In this document: piece by piece, positions 11,945 through 20,305 of the stretch
How positions within the stretch are numbered: the stretch's first letter is position 1
How the letters are laid out: each line of letters starts with the position of its first letter
DNA from: Pseudomonas orientalis
GTDB taxonomy: Bacteria > Pseudomonadota > Gammaproteobacteria > Pseudomonadales > Pseudomonadaceae
Reading direction: 5' to 3'
NCBI RefSeq assembly: GCF_022807995.1
Contig: NZ_CP094351.1
Location: forward strand, 2,511,001-2,575,000
Length of the DNA stretch: 64,000 nucleotides
Notes under the pieces: generated by a model
What the model was told of the DNA's origin: nothing
The model's database searches: none
Seen by the model: the letters and a program-made list of their open reading frames with translations, nothing else
Position numbers and translations under genes: made by a program

Positions 11945-13585
11945 TTACTTGGGATAAAGCGGCGGCAGGCTGGTGGTGTCCAGCGCCGGGTCTTGCTCGC
12001 GCTCGGCCACGGGGATGGCCTTGATCGCCCGCCACAGGTCTTCGCCCAGCCAATACTGGCCGCTCTCGCTGTACAGTGCGCCATTGAGCCCGTCCAACGC
12101 ATCCGATAACGGCACGAAGCGCGCCGCCATGTCGGCCAGGGTTTCCGGTTGCTGGCGCGCCCAGGCGTCGAGGGCCTGGCGGGTGGCCTGGGGGTCGTTG
12201 GCCTGGGTGGCGCGCTTGAGGTCGTCGAGCAGGGTGCGCGGGCTGGGTCCGGTTTGCGCGGCGCGTTGTACGGCGGGCTGGCGACGGGCGCGCCACCACA
12301 GGCCGAAGCCCAGCAAGGTGGTGCAGGCCAGCAGCAGGGTGCTCAGTTGCCACAGCCACAGGCGTTCGTCATCCGGCGCGGTGATGACAGTCGGCATGGC
12401 TGGAGTGTCCACCACCAGGCTCGGGTTGACCGCCACTTGCAAGGTGCGGGCCGGCAGGGTGGTGCGCTCCAGATGATCTTCATGGGTGTTCCACCACACC
12501 ACTTCCACCGCGGGCAGCTCCAGCGCACCGGCACGGGTGGGCACCAGGGCTTCGCGGTCTTCACGGCTGCCGATCAGGCCGCGGTCACGAGTGTCGTTGC
12601 CCAGTACCGGTTGATCCGGGTAGCGACGCAGGCCGTTGACCTCGGTACTGGGCAGCGCCGGCAGTTGCGCGCTGGACAGGCCCTCGACCTTGACCGTGAG
12701 GCTGCGCGTCAGCGAGTCACCGACCTGCACATGCTCGGGCACGGGGTTCCAGGCTTCGTCCAGACTCAGGCTGCGTGCCGGCAACCACGGCGCATCGGCG
12801 GGGTAGAACTCGGGCTTGGGCTTGACCGTCAGCGCAAGGGGCGCCGTGCTTGCGTGGATCAGCTTGCCCGGCTTGGTGCCCTGCAGCGTGTTCTCCTGCG
12901 GCGGGCGCGACTCCACCAACGTGGCGCTGAACGTCTGCGCCGCGATGGTCAATGGCCCGCTGCGCTGGGGGTAGATCGCGTAGCGTGTTTCGATCACACC
13001 ATGGCGAATGCTGTTGATGACTTTTTCATAGGTGCGCGACTCGCCCAGTTGTTCGACGCGTGCGTCGGGGATTTGCAGGGGCGTGAGGCTGCTGTCGTCA
13101 TACAGCGACACCGAGTGATATACGCGCACGGTCAACAGCGCCTGGGCCTGCACGTAGACGCTGGTCTTGTCGAGGCTGGCTTCGACGAACACCGGCGCCA
13201 GTTCGGCGCTGGTGTTCTGGCTGGCGGTTTCCACCACCTGCAGGGTGATCGGCTGGGTCTTGAGTTCGCCCACTTGCAGCGGCGGGATCACCACCGTGCC
13301 ATTTTCCCTGGGCAGCAGCGTAATGATCCAGCGCGTGGTCGCGTGGTTATCGCCGCCCAGGGTGGTGAGCTGGTTGATCTGGCGCGTGCCGCTGACTTCG
13401 AACTGCGCATCCAGGGGCGACAGGTCGGGCTTGCCGAACTGGGTCACATCGCTGGACTCCACCGTCAGTTCCACCGTTTCCCCGGAATTGAGGCGGCTGC
13501 GGTCGACGCTGGCGACCAGGTTCGCCGCCTGGGCGTGGCTTGCCGACAAGGCGAGCAAGAGCAGAAGGGGGGTGCGGCGGCTCAT
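11945..13585 (-). CDS. batD: BatD-family membrane protein
   Basis: A 546-residue last gene of the Bat operon. It has an N-terminal signal peptide (MSRRTPLLLLLALSASHAQA), a long extracytoplasmic region of immunoglobulin-like repeats (DRSRLNSGETVELTVESSD, KTSVYVQAQALLTVRVYH), a transmembrane helix near residues 412-430 (LSTLLLACTTLLGFGLWW) and a cytoplasmic helical tail of about 110 residues. This matches BatD, associated with MoxR/Bat complexes implicated in oxygen or stress tolerance and envelope integrity. The molecular activity is unknown. Its ATG overlaps the preceding stop (13582-13585), indicating translational coupling. A REPIN lies after its stop. Confidence 0.88.
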   Translation of the reverse strand: MSRRTPLLLLLALSASHAQAANLVASVDRSRLNSGETVELTVESSDVTQFGKPDLSPLDAQFEVSGTRQINQLTTLGGDNHATTRWIITLLPRENGTVVIPPLQVGELKTQPITLQVVETASQNTSAELAPVFVEASLDKTSVYVQAQALLTVRVYHSVSLYDDSSLTPLQIPDARVEQLGESRTYEKVINSIRHGVIETRYAIYPQRSGPLTIAAQTFSATLVESRPPQENTLQGTKPGKLIHASTAPLALTVKPKPEFYPADAPWLPARSLSLDEAWNPVPEHVQVGDSLTRSLTVKVEGLSSAQLPALPSTEVNGLRRYPDQPVLGNDTRDRGLIGSREDREALVPTRAGALELPAVEVVWWNTHEDHLERTTLPARTLQVAVNPSLVVDTPAMPTVITAPDDERLWLWQLSTLLLACTTLLGFGLWWRARRQPAVQRAAQTGPSPRTLLDDLKRATQANDPQATRQALDAWARQQPETLADMAARFVPLSDALDGLNGALYSESGQYWLGEDLWRAIKAIPVAEREQDPALDTTSLPPLYPK

Positions 13586-15321
13586 CGAGTCTTGTCCTGA
13601 TGCTGTTGCTGTTCGTACCAGAATTTGCGCCGCAGCAGCTCACCGGGGTTGTCCGGGATCTGCTGCAGCCATTGCTCCAGCGCCTGGCGATGCTCGCCTT
13701 CAAGGCTCGCTTCGGCGGGGCGCAGCGGCGGCGTGGTGGTGTGCTCGTCGCCCAGCTCGCTGCCTGGCACGTCGTTGCTGCCGGTTAGCGGCGTGCTGGC
13801 GGTGTCGGTCGCGCCGTTGCCGGTCTGGCCCTGGCCCTGAGTGGATTGCTCACCACCCTTGGCATTTTGCCCGTCGGCGCCCGGTTGTGCAGTCTGGCCG
13901 GGTTGGGTGGTTTCGTCATCCTGGTTTTTTTCGGGTTCGTCGGGCTCGGGTTGCGCTTGCTGCTGCAGCAGGCTTTCCACCAGTGCCTTGTTTTTCAGGG
14001 CCGGTTGCAGGTCGGGCTGGGCTTCGAGCGCCTGCTCATAGGCGTCGACGGCAGCTTCCAGCGCACCGGACCGGGCCAGGGCGTTACCCCGATTGTAGTG
14101 GGCATAGGCGTTGTCGGCTTCGGCAAAACGCTTGATGGCCTCGGCATAGTTACCCGCTTCGTACAGGGCCACGCCTTGCCATTGCGGGTCCTGGAAGCGT
14201 TCGGCGGCCTCGGCGGGGCGTTTTTTCTTCAGCAGATACTGGCCCTGCTGGTCGGGACGCAGCCACAGGTCCTGGAAGTCGAAGGCGTAGCTGGGCTGGG
14301 GTGCGGCCATCAATAGCAGCGGCAGGCAAAACAGCCAGCCGCGCCGTCCCGCGCAGGCGGCCAACAGCAGCAGCGGCAGGAGCAGCCAATAACCCTGGTC
14401 GGCCCAGGTGTCCAGGCGCAGCAGTTGGCCGTCGTCGCGCAGGGCTTGGGGCGCATCGAGTACGCCCAATTGCCGCAGGTCTTTGTCGTCCAGGCGCGCC
14501 GCTCGGTAGCGGCCGCCCATTTCGCTGGCGAACGCCTTGAGGGTCGGGCTGTCCAGGCGCGGGATCAGGATCGCGCCCTGTTCGTCCTTGAGGAATTCGC
14601 CGCTTTCCTGGGTGACCGGCGTGCCTTCACGGCTGCCGATGCCGAGGATCGACAGGCTCGGCGCCTGGTTACCTTGCAGCAGCAGCCGAATGCCCTGGCG
14701 CTCCTGCTTGGACAGCGACGAGCCGATCAGCAGCAGGCGCCCCTGGCCGAGGCCGCCGTGCTTGAGCAGGGCCAGGGCTTTGTCCACGGCCAGGTCCGCG
14801 CGGTGGCCGGGCTCGGGCATGATCGAGGGGCGCAGCGCTTCCAGCAGGTTCCGGCTGGTGGCCAGGTCATCGGACAGCGGCACCAGGGTATGGGCGCTGC
14901 CGGCATACACAACGATGGCGGTTTGCGCATCAGTGCGCGCTTGCAGCAAGTCGTACAGCTTGCGCCGCGCCTGTTCCAGGCGGTTGGGCGGGCTGTCGGT
15001 GGCGAGCATTTCGGGGGTCAGTTCCAGCAGCACCACCAGCGGGTCGGAATGCTTCTGGCTCAGTTGTTCAACCCGTTGCCAGCTGGGGCCCAGCAGCGCC
15101 AGCAAGGCCAGCAGCCAGGCGATGCCCAGCACGACCCAGGGGGATTTGCTTTCGCGACCGTTGCCGCCACTGAGCAGTACGGCGTGGAAGGCTGGCGGCA
15201 GGATGATCTGCCAGCGCCCGGCGCGCTTTTGCCGGTGCCACAGTTGCCAGAGCAACCAGCCGAGCAGCGGCAACAGCAACAGCCACCAGGGACGCAGCCA
15301 GTGCGGCCAGAGCGCGATCAT
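13582..15321 (-). CDS. batB: VWA-TPR protein (BatB/BatC-like fusion)
   Basis: A 579-residue protein with two N-terminal membrane helices (WWLLLLPLLGWLLWQLW near residue 12, WVVLGIAWLLALLALL near 62), a von Willebrand A domain (about 85-290), further membrane helices (GYWLLLPLLLLAACAG near 315) and TPR repeats (about 380-460, EAGNYAEAIKRF, HYNRGNALARSG). A long low-complexity Gln/Pro/Gly-rich linker follows, then a C-terminal conserved tail. The arrangement fuses BatB and BatC functions. The MIDAS is degenerate: the expected DxSxS reads ELTPE, so metal-dependent ligand binding is doubtful. The ATG at 15321 overlaps the upstream stop (ATGA, 15318-15321). An upstream in-frame start at 15363 would overlap batA by 46 nt. 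Confidence 0.87.
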   Translation of the reverse strand: MIALWPHWLRPWWLLLLPLLGWLLWQLWHRQKRAGRWQIILPPAFHAVLLSGGNGRESKSPWVVLGIAWLLALLALLGPSWQRVEQLSQKHSDPLVVLLELTPEMLATDSPPNRLEQARRKLYDLLQARTDAQTAIVVYAGSAHTLVPLSDDLATSRNLLEALRPSIMPEPGHRADLAVDKALALLKHGGLGQGRLLLIGSSLSKQERQGIRLLLQGNQAPSLSILGIGSREGTPVTQESGEFLKDEQGAILIPRLDSPTLKAFASEMGGRYRAARLDDKDLRQLGVLDAPQALRDDGQLLRLDTWADQGYWLLLPLLLLAACAGRRGWLFCLPLLLMAAPQPSYAFDFQDLWLRPDQQGQYLLKKKRPAEAAERFQDPQWQGVALYEAGNYAEAIKRFAEADNAYAHYNRGNALARSGALEAAVDAYEQALEAQPDLQPALKNKALVESLLQQQAQPEPDEPEKNQDDETTQPGQTAQPGADGQNAKGGEQSTQGQGQTGNGATDTASTPLTGSNDVPGSELGDEHTTTPPLRPAEASLEGEHRQALEQWLQQIPDNPGELLRRKFWYEQQQHQDKTR

Positions 15322-16406
15322 CGACGCCTCCGCAAGCGCAGGCGCTGGAGGCGCTGGCGCCATTCAGGGCTCTGCGGCCGGAACAGGCGCTTGCTCGACA
15401 GTTTGTCGTACAGCCGCTGCAAGGCGTTGTTCGGCCAGCGCTCTTGCACCACCAGCAGCACGCTCAGCAGCAGCGCCAGGGCCAGAGGCCCGCTGTACAG
15501 TGCGCGGGCAGGGCGGGCCCGGGTGGGTTGCTGCTCGACCGGCTCAAGGGTGTCGAGGGTGGTCTTGATCTGTTCCAGCTCCTTGCCATCACGGGCGCGG
15601 AAATACTGGCCGCCCGTGGCCTCGGCGATGGCCCTGAGCGCCGGTTCGTCGAGGTCCAGGCTCGGGTTCACGCCAAGAATACCCAGGGAGCCGGTCTGCT
15701 CGGGGTCGGCACCGATGCCGATCGGATAGATTTTCACGCCTTCGTCGGCGGCCAGGCGTGCGGCGGTGAGCGGGTCGATCTGCCCTGCATTATTGGCACC
15801 GTCGGTTACCAGGATCAGCACGCGGCTTTGCGCCGGACGCTGGCGCAGGCGTTTCAAGGCCAGGCCGATGGCGTCGCCGATCGCGGTGTTCTTGCCGGCA
15901 ATGCCGATGCGCGCTTCATCCAGCCAGGTGCGTACGGTGCGCCGGTCGAAGGTCAGCGGCGCTTGCAGGTAGGCCTGGCTGCCGAACAGGATCAGGCCCA
16001 CGCGGTCGCCCTCGCGTGCCTCAAGAAAGTCTCCGAGCAGGTGCTTGACCAGGGCCAGGCGGCTGACGTCCTCGTCCTGCCAGTGCATGTCGGGAAAATC
16101 CATGGAACCGGAGACATCCACGGCCACCAGCAAGTCGCGGCCACTGGCGGCAATCGGCAGCGGCTCGCCGAGCCATTCCGGGCGTGCGGCGGCGGTCAAC
16201 AGCAGCAGCCACAGCACCACGAAGGGGGCCTGCTGGCGCCAGCCCGGCAGGTTGATCCGGGCGCGGCGCCGGGCCAGGCTTTCGAGGTCGTTGAGGTAGC
16301 TGACTTTCAAGGCCGGCTCGCCACTGTCGGCCACCGGCAGCACAAGGCGCATCAGCCACGGCAAGGGCAACAGGGCAAAGATCCACGGCCAGGCGAACTC
16401 AAACAT
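15318..16406 (-). CDS. batA: VWA-domain membrane protein BatA
   Basis: A 362-residue protein with two N-terminal hydrophobic helices (about 3-25 and 60-75), a von Willebrand A domain and a C-terminal membrane helix (LYSGPLALALLLSVLLVVQ near 308-325). The metal-ion-dependent adhesion site is intact: D97-V-S99-G-S101, a threonine in the second motif and LVTDGANN near 200. BatA proteins are inner-membrane components of MoxR-Bat complexes. The basic C-terminus (RLRLRRRR) is likely cytoplasmic. It overlaps the upstream gene by eight bases and the downstream VWA-TPR gene by four, so the operon is tightly coupled. Confidence 0.9.
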   Translation of the reverse strand: MFEFAWPWIFALLPLPWLMRLVLPVADSGEPALKVSYLNDLESLARRRARINLPGWRQQAPFVVLWLLLLTAAARPEWLGEPLPIAASGRDLLVAVDVSGSMDFPDMHWQDEDVSRLALVKHLLGDFLEAREGDRVGLILFGSQAYLQAPLTFDRRTVRTWLDEARIGIAGKNTAIGDAIGLALKRLRQRPAQSRVLILVTDGANNAGQIDPLTAARLAADEGVKIYPIGIGADPEQTGSLGILGVNPSLDLDEPALRAIAEATGGQYFRARDGKELEQIKTTLDTLEPVEQQPTRARPARALYSGPLALALLLSVLLVVQERWPNNALQRLYDKLSSKRLFRPQSPEWRQRLQRLRLRRRR

Positions 16407-16893
16407 GTTTGCGAATCCAGGTGTCGACGGCTTGGGTCAGACCGGCGATGGCCTTGTCGTCGAGTTTGCATTCTGGCTTGTAGGCGCCTTCGACCAGCAC
16501 CATCCAGCGCGTGAGGCCGGCGGCGGGGCAGCGGTTATCCAGGAACGCCAGCCATTTGCGGCCGTTGAGGGTGTGGCTTTGGCTGTAGGGGTAGTCGTTG
16601 CGGCACAGGCGCTTGAGCAAGCCATTGAGTTGTTGCAGCCAGGCACCGGCGGGCGCGCCGTCATAGGGCTTGGGCATCAGCGCCAGCTCAGCCAGCGCCG
16701 CGATGCGCAGCGGGTCCAGCGGTTGTTCGGCGCGGGCCACAGGCTGACGGGCGGGCAGCCAGCGCCGCAGTCGCCACAGGCCCCAGCCGAGCAACGGAAT
16801 CACCAGCAACAGCAACCACCAGCCCGGCGCAGGCGGCCAGAAGCCGATGGCCGGCGGGGCGATCAAGGGTTGCAGTTGGTCCAGGCTGCTCAT
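16399..16893 (-). CDS. DUF4381 family membrane protein
   Basis: A 164-residue protein with one transmembrane helix (PGWWLLLLVIPLLGWGLWRL, about residues 23-42) and a cytoplasmic helical domain of about 115 residues (GAWLQQLNGLLKRLCRNDYPY, LNGRKWLAFLDNRC). This is the DUF4381 pattern found between DUF58 and BatA genes in MoxR operons. It is presumed to be a scaffold subunit of the Bat complex; no activity is known. The ATG at 16893 overlaps the DUF58 stop (ATGA, 16890-16893), and its own stop overlaps batA by eight bases. Confidence 0.85.
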   Translation of the reverse strand: MSSLDQLQPLIAPPAIGFWPPAPGWWLLLLVIPLLGWGLWRLRRWLPARQPVARAEQPLDPLRIAALAELALMPKPYDGAPAGAWLQQLNGLLKRLCRNDYPYSQSHTLNGRKWLAFLDNRCPAAGLTRWMVLVEGAYKPECKLDDKAIAGLTQAVDTWIRKHV

Positions 16894-17822
16894 TGTTTTT
16901 TGACCGGGCGTTGCGGGTTGAGGTATTCGCGCAATTGCTCGACCATTTCACTCTGGGTACTCAATGGCATCAATAACACCCGCAGTTTCTGCGCCAGCCG
17001 CTCCCAGCGGGCGATGCGCGCTTCGGCCTGGGCCTTGTAGGCCTGGCGCAAGTCGACATTCAGCGTATCCAGTTCCAGTTGCGCGCCTCGTTGCGCAAAG
17101 CGCAGCAACCCGGCGGCGGGCAGGGCGTGGTCCAGCGGGTCGGAGATGGGCAACAGCAGCAGGTCGCAGTGGCGTGACAGCAGGCTCAACTGTTGCTCGG
17201 CGCCTTCGGTGAGCGCGCGCTCATCACAGATCACAATGCCCAGGCTGCCTGGACGCAGCACTTCGCGGCCACGGCGCAGGGCCATGCCCAGCGCGTCGGC
17301 TTCAGGAAGGCTTTCGGTTGTGAGACTCTGGTTGACCCGCACCAGGCGGTTAAGCAGTTGCAGCAGGCTTTGCTTGCTGCGCCGGGGTTTGATTTCGTAG
17401 TGCTCGCTGTCGCCGAACACCAGGCCGCCCACACGGTCGTTATGCCCCAGCGCCGCCCAGCCGATCAGGCTCGCGGCTTGTGCGGCGAGCACCGATTTGA
17501 ACATCTGCCCCGAGCCGAAAAACAGCCGGCAGCTCTGCTCGACCATGATGAAAATCGGCCGTTCGCGCTCTTCGTGGAACAGTTTGGTGTGGGGCTCCTG
17601 GGTGCGCGCCGTCACGCGCCAGTCGATGGTGCGCACGTCGTCCCCGGCCTGATACACGCGCACCTGGTCGAAATCCACACCGCGCCCGCGCAGCTTGGAG
17701 TGATGCAGGCCGATCAACGGGCTGCGCTGGCCGGGCGTGGAAAACAATTGCACTTCACGCACGCGATGGCGCATCTCGATCAACTCACTGAGCGTGACGT
17801 GGATACCCGCGCTCGCATTCAT
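16890..17822 (-). CDS. DUF58 domain protein of the MoxR-Bat operon
   Basis: A 310-residue DUF58 protein, predicted to be a cytoplasmic or membrane-associated VWA-like fold. The signature motif lies near residues 60-75 (RVYQAGDDVRTIDWRVTART), followed by HTKLFHEERERPIFIMVEQS, the degenerate VWA strand. DUF58 proteins work with MoxR AAA ATPases. The ATG at 17822 is preferred; an in-frame TTG at 17831 would overlap the moxR stop, and the Shine-Dalgarno is weak for either. It lies directly after moxR and overlaps DUF4381 downstream. Confidence 0.88.
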   Translation of the reverse strand: MNASAGIHVTLSELIEMRHRVREVQLFSTPGQRSPLIGLHHSKLRGRGVDFDQVRVYQAGDDVRTIDWRVTARTQEPHTKLFHEERERPIFIMVEQSCRLFFGSGQMFKSVLAAQAASLIGWAALGHNDRVGGLVFGDSEHYEIKPRRSKQSLLQLLNRLVRVNQSLTTESLPEADALGMALRRGREVLRPGSLGIVICDERALTEGAEQQLSLLSRHCDLLLLPISDPLDHALPAAGLLRFAQRGAQLELDTLNVDLRQAYKAQAEARIARWERLAQKLRVLLMPLSTQSEMVEQLREYLNPQRPVKKQ

Positions 17823-17827
17823 CGACT

Positions 17828-18787
17828 TCAAGCGACGGCAACGACGTCAAGGATGCGTTGCACCACGCGGTCCTGGTCCACGCCGGCCGCTTCGGCTTCG
17901 AACGACAGGATGATGCGGTGGCGCAACACGTCGAACAGCACCGCCTGGATATCTTCGGGGCTGACGAAGTCGCGGCCGGCCAGCCAGGCATGAGCGCGCG
18001 CGCAGCGGTCCAGGGCAATCGAGCCGCGCGGGCTGGCGCCATAGGCAATCCACTCGGCCATCTCGGGGTCGAACTTGGCCGGGGTGCGCGTGGCCATGAC
18101 CAGTTGCACCAGGTATTCCTCCACCGCATCGGCCATGTACAGGCCGAGGATTTCCTTGCGCGCGGCAAAGATCGCCTGCTGGCTGACGCGGCGCTCGGGC
18201 TTGGTTTCGCCGTTGAGCGCTTCGCCACGGGCCTGTTGCAGGATGCGCCGTTCGACGGCGGCATCCGGGAAGCCGATCTTGACGTGCATCAGGAAACGGT
18301 CGAGCTGGGCTTCCGGCAGGGGGTAGGTGCCTTCCTGCTCGATAGGGTTTTGCGTGGCCATGACCAGAAACAGCGGCGACAGCTCGTAGGTGCTGCGGCC
18401 CACGCTGACCTGGCGCTCGGCCATGGCCTCGAGCAGCGCCGACTGGACCTTGGCCGGGGCACGGTTGATTTCGTCCGCCAGCACCAGGTTGTGAAAGATC
18501 GGGCCTTGCTGGAACACGAAGCTGCCGGTTTCCGGGCGATAGATTTCGGTGCCGGTGATGTCGGCGGGCAACAGGTCGGGGGTGAACTGGATACGATGGA
18601 ACTGCGCTTCGATACCTTCAGCCAGCTCTTTGATGGCCTTGGTCTTGGCCAGGCCCGGTGCGCCTTCAACCAGCATGTGGCCGTCGGCGAGCAGGGCGAT
18701 CAGCAGGCGATCGATGAGTTTTTCCTGGCCGAGAATCTGCGTAGAAAGAAAGGTTCGCAGCGCTAGCAGCGCTTCACGATGTTCCAT
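17828..18787 (-). CDS. MoxR-family AAA+ ATPase
   Basis: A 319-residue MoxR AAA+ ATPase, probably a chaperone that remodels or activates the Bat complex encoded downstream. Walker A is GAPGLAKT (residues 43-50), Walker B is LVLADEINRAP (about 101-111), sensor 1 lies in MATQNPIEQEGTYPLPEAQLDRF (about 145-167), and the C-terminal lid contains PEDIQAVLFDVLRHRI. It is the first gene of the operon. The 170 bp upstream (18788-18957) should hold the promoter and are followed by dispersed repeat copy B. All features are typical of the APE2220/MRP subfamily length. Confidence 0.93.
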   Translation of the reverse strand: MEHREALLALRTFLSTQILGQEKLIDRLLIALLADGHMLVEGAPGLAKTKAIKELAEGIEAQFHRIQFTPDLLPADITGTEIYRPETGSFVFQQGPIFHNLVLADEINRAPAKVQSALLEAMAERQVSVGRSTYELSPLFLVMATQNPIEQEGTYPLPEAQLDRFLMHVKIGFPDAAVERRILQQARGEALNGETKPERRVSQQAIFAARKEILGLYMADAVEEYLVQLVMATRTPAKFDPEMAEWIAYGASPRGSIALDRCARAHAWLAGRDFVSPEDIQAVLFDVLRHRIILSFEAEAAGVDQDRVVQRILDVVAVA

Positions 18788-18957
18788 CGATGACGGTTCC
18801 TGGAAAAGATGAGCCTGGGTGTCAGGGAAAAAACACCGGCCTGGGGCGCTTACTTTAATGCATCGCGGGGTGTGGCGACTAACGGCGTGACGGGTATTTT
18901 TGGCAAAACTTGTAGGAATTTTGTGTAGGTGTGCGTGCTTGCTGGCGTGGGCACAGT

Positions 18958-19345
18958 CAAGGTGGGAGGGGGCTTGCCCCCGATGGCGGCCTCAGGGCCG
19001 ACCAGGATGCTGGATTGGATTGAGTACATATCCGTTTCTGCGGTAACGGCCAGTTAGGGTTCCGCTTTTACAGCGGCTCACTTTTGAAAAGCGCAAAAGT
19101 AAGCAAAACGCTCTTGCCCCACCACTCGGCACCTCGCCCAGGCTCGGTGTGCCCGAACGCAGGCTTGAATCCGTGGGCCGCCGCAATGGGCCATCCATGG
19201 CCCAGTGCGGCTAACCCGGCGTCCTGCCGGGTTGCCTACGGATTCAAGCCTGCGTTCGGCCAGCGTGGTTTAACGGGGCGCTTAAGATCAAAAGCAGATC
19301 AAAAGCAAAAGCGCGGCGGCCTTAGAGCCGACCGGTGTCTTTTGC
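18958..19345. repeat. Long dispersed repeat, copy B
   Basis: Second copy of the repeat seen at 10735, introduced by a REP at 18960. The outer stem 19155-19178 pairs with 19234-19257 over 24 positions, with a single G-U. It encloses hairpin 19180-19211 (GCCGCA/TGCGGC plus TGGGCCAT/ATGGCCCA) and hairpin 19213-19233 (AACCCGGC/GCCGGGTT), leaving almost no unpaired base at the junction. A small variable run of AGATCAAAAGC-type repeats lies at the 3' side. Confidence 0.9.
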
Positions 19346-19357
19346 CGATCCGCGATC

Positions 19358-19453
19358 CAAATGTGGGAGGGGGCTTGCCCCCGATGCGGTGTGTCAGCCA
19401 GCGCTGTTGTCGCTGACCCACCGCCATCGGGGGCAAGCCCCCCTCCCACATTT
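19358..19453. repeat. REPIN
   Basis: Inverted REP pair of the GTGGGAGGGGGCTTGC type, closing repeat copy B just as at copy A. It lies immediately 3' of the small gene at 19469-19822. Confidence 0.9.
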
Positions 19454-19468
19454 GATCCTGGGTGCAGC

Positions 19469-19822
19469 TTAAATCCGGGTGAAGGTGCCGGTGCCTTTGA
19501 GGATGTTCTGCAGGGTCTGTTCGACCTCGGCCAGGTCGGATGCGGCCGTGGCATGAGTAATCTCAAGGTGGTCCTTGCCCCCCAGCGCATCGGCATCACC
19601 GGCGGCCAGTTCTACCGACAGAGTGGTGTTGCCCAGCGTTACCTTGAGCCCGGCCAGCGTCGACGGCTCGTAGTCCCAGGTCAACTCCACGTCGTCTTCG
19701 TCCGGGTAACGGCTGAGCATGAACATCTCGCCGTTCTTGCCGTGGCAGCAGAGCATGGCCATGTTGTCTTCTTCGTCGTCGCACGGGGTGGCCATCAGGG
19801 CGTCGGTTTTCAGCTGCAGCAT
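19469..19822 (-). CDS. Hypothetical protein, 117 aa
   Basis: I do not recognise a named family. The 117-residue protein is acidic (DDEEDN, DEDDVELTWDYEP), has no signal peptide or membrane helix, and ends with a helical segment (ASDLAEVEQTLQNILKGTGTF). It begins MLQLKTDALM with AGGA about eight bases upstream of the ATG. The regular alternation of strand-like stretches (MAMLCCHGKNGEMFMLSRYPD, KVTLGNTTLSVELA) suggests a small beta-sandwich. It is divergent from the NAD-glutamate dehydrogenase gene and followed by a REPIN. Codon use resembles that of its neighbours, so it is likely a genuine core Pseudomonas gene. Confidence 0.75.
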   Translation of the reverse strand: MLQLKTDALMATPCDDEEDNMAMLCCHGKNGEMFMLSRYPDEDDVELTWDYEPSTLAGLKVTLGNTTLSVELAAGDADALGGKDHLEITHATAASDLAEVEQTLQNILKGTGTFTRI

Positions 19823-20305
19823 GGGGAATCCTGTGTGGAGGGGGGCGTTGCACGGGCCAATTGTGCCATTGCGGCGAATTTAATGCTGCATGATGTGTCA
19901 GAAGCCAGGGCATGACCTGTCGAGCCGTATCAGTCATTTCCGGCACTCACGGGCTTGAGAGCAGCCGGTTTATTACCCGGAAAAACCCGGTTGCCCAAGT
20001 TGCAACCCGGCGCCTGCTTACCGATGACCGAATATGTCGCAGCACCGCAAGCAGCGCGCTTCCCACACTCGTTAAGCTGGGCAACGGATGTGCTCCACGC
20101 CAGGCGCCTGACCTGCCCGTCGTACCGTCACCCGGCATAATGCGCATCCGGTGGAAGTTGTATGTGACCTGACTGTCTTGTCCAGCTTCACCCACCTGTC
20201 ACTCTGAATCGTTTATCGTGACCGACGAACAGAGCTGACGGTCTCCCCGCAGGGGGATAACACGCGACGCTTCCATCAATAACAAGCCCAAGCGGAGTAC
20301 CACAG
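19823..20305. promoter_or_regulatory. Divergent intergenic region before gdhB
   Basis: This 483-bp region separates the 117-residue gene from the glutamate dehydrogenase gene and should hold both promoters. GGAG at 20294-20297 serves as ribosome binding site for gdhB, nine bases from the ATG. I see no clear palindromic operator, sigma-54 box or convincing ORF in it. Confidence 0.4.

Noticed and set aside
19912..20172. 86-codon plus-strand frame in the gdhB upstream region
   Set aside because: There is no Shine-Dalgarno, no family, and the composition is typical of non-coding DNA.
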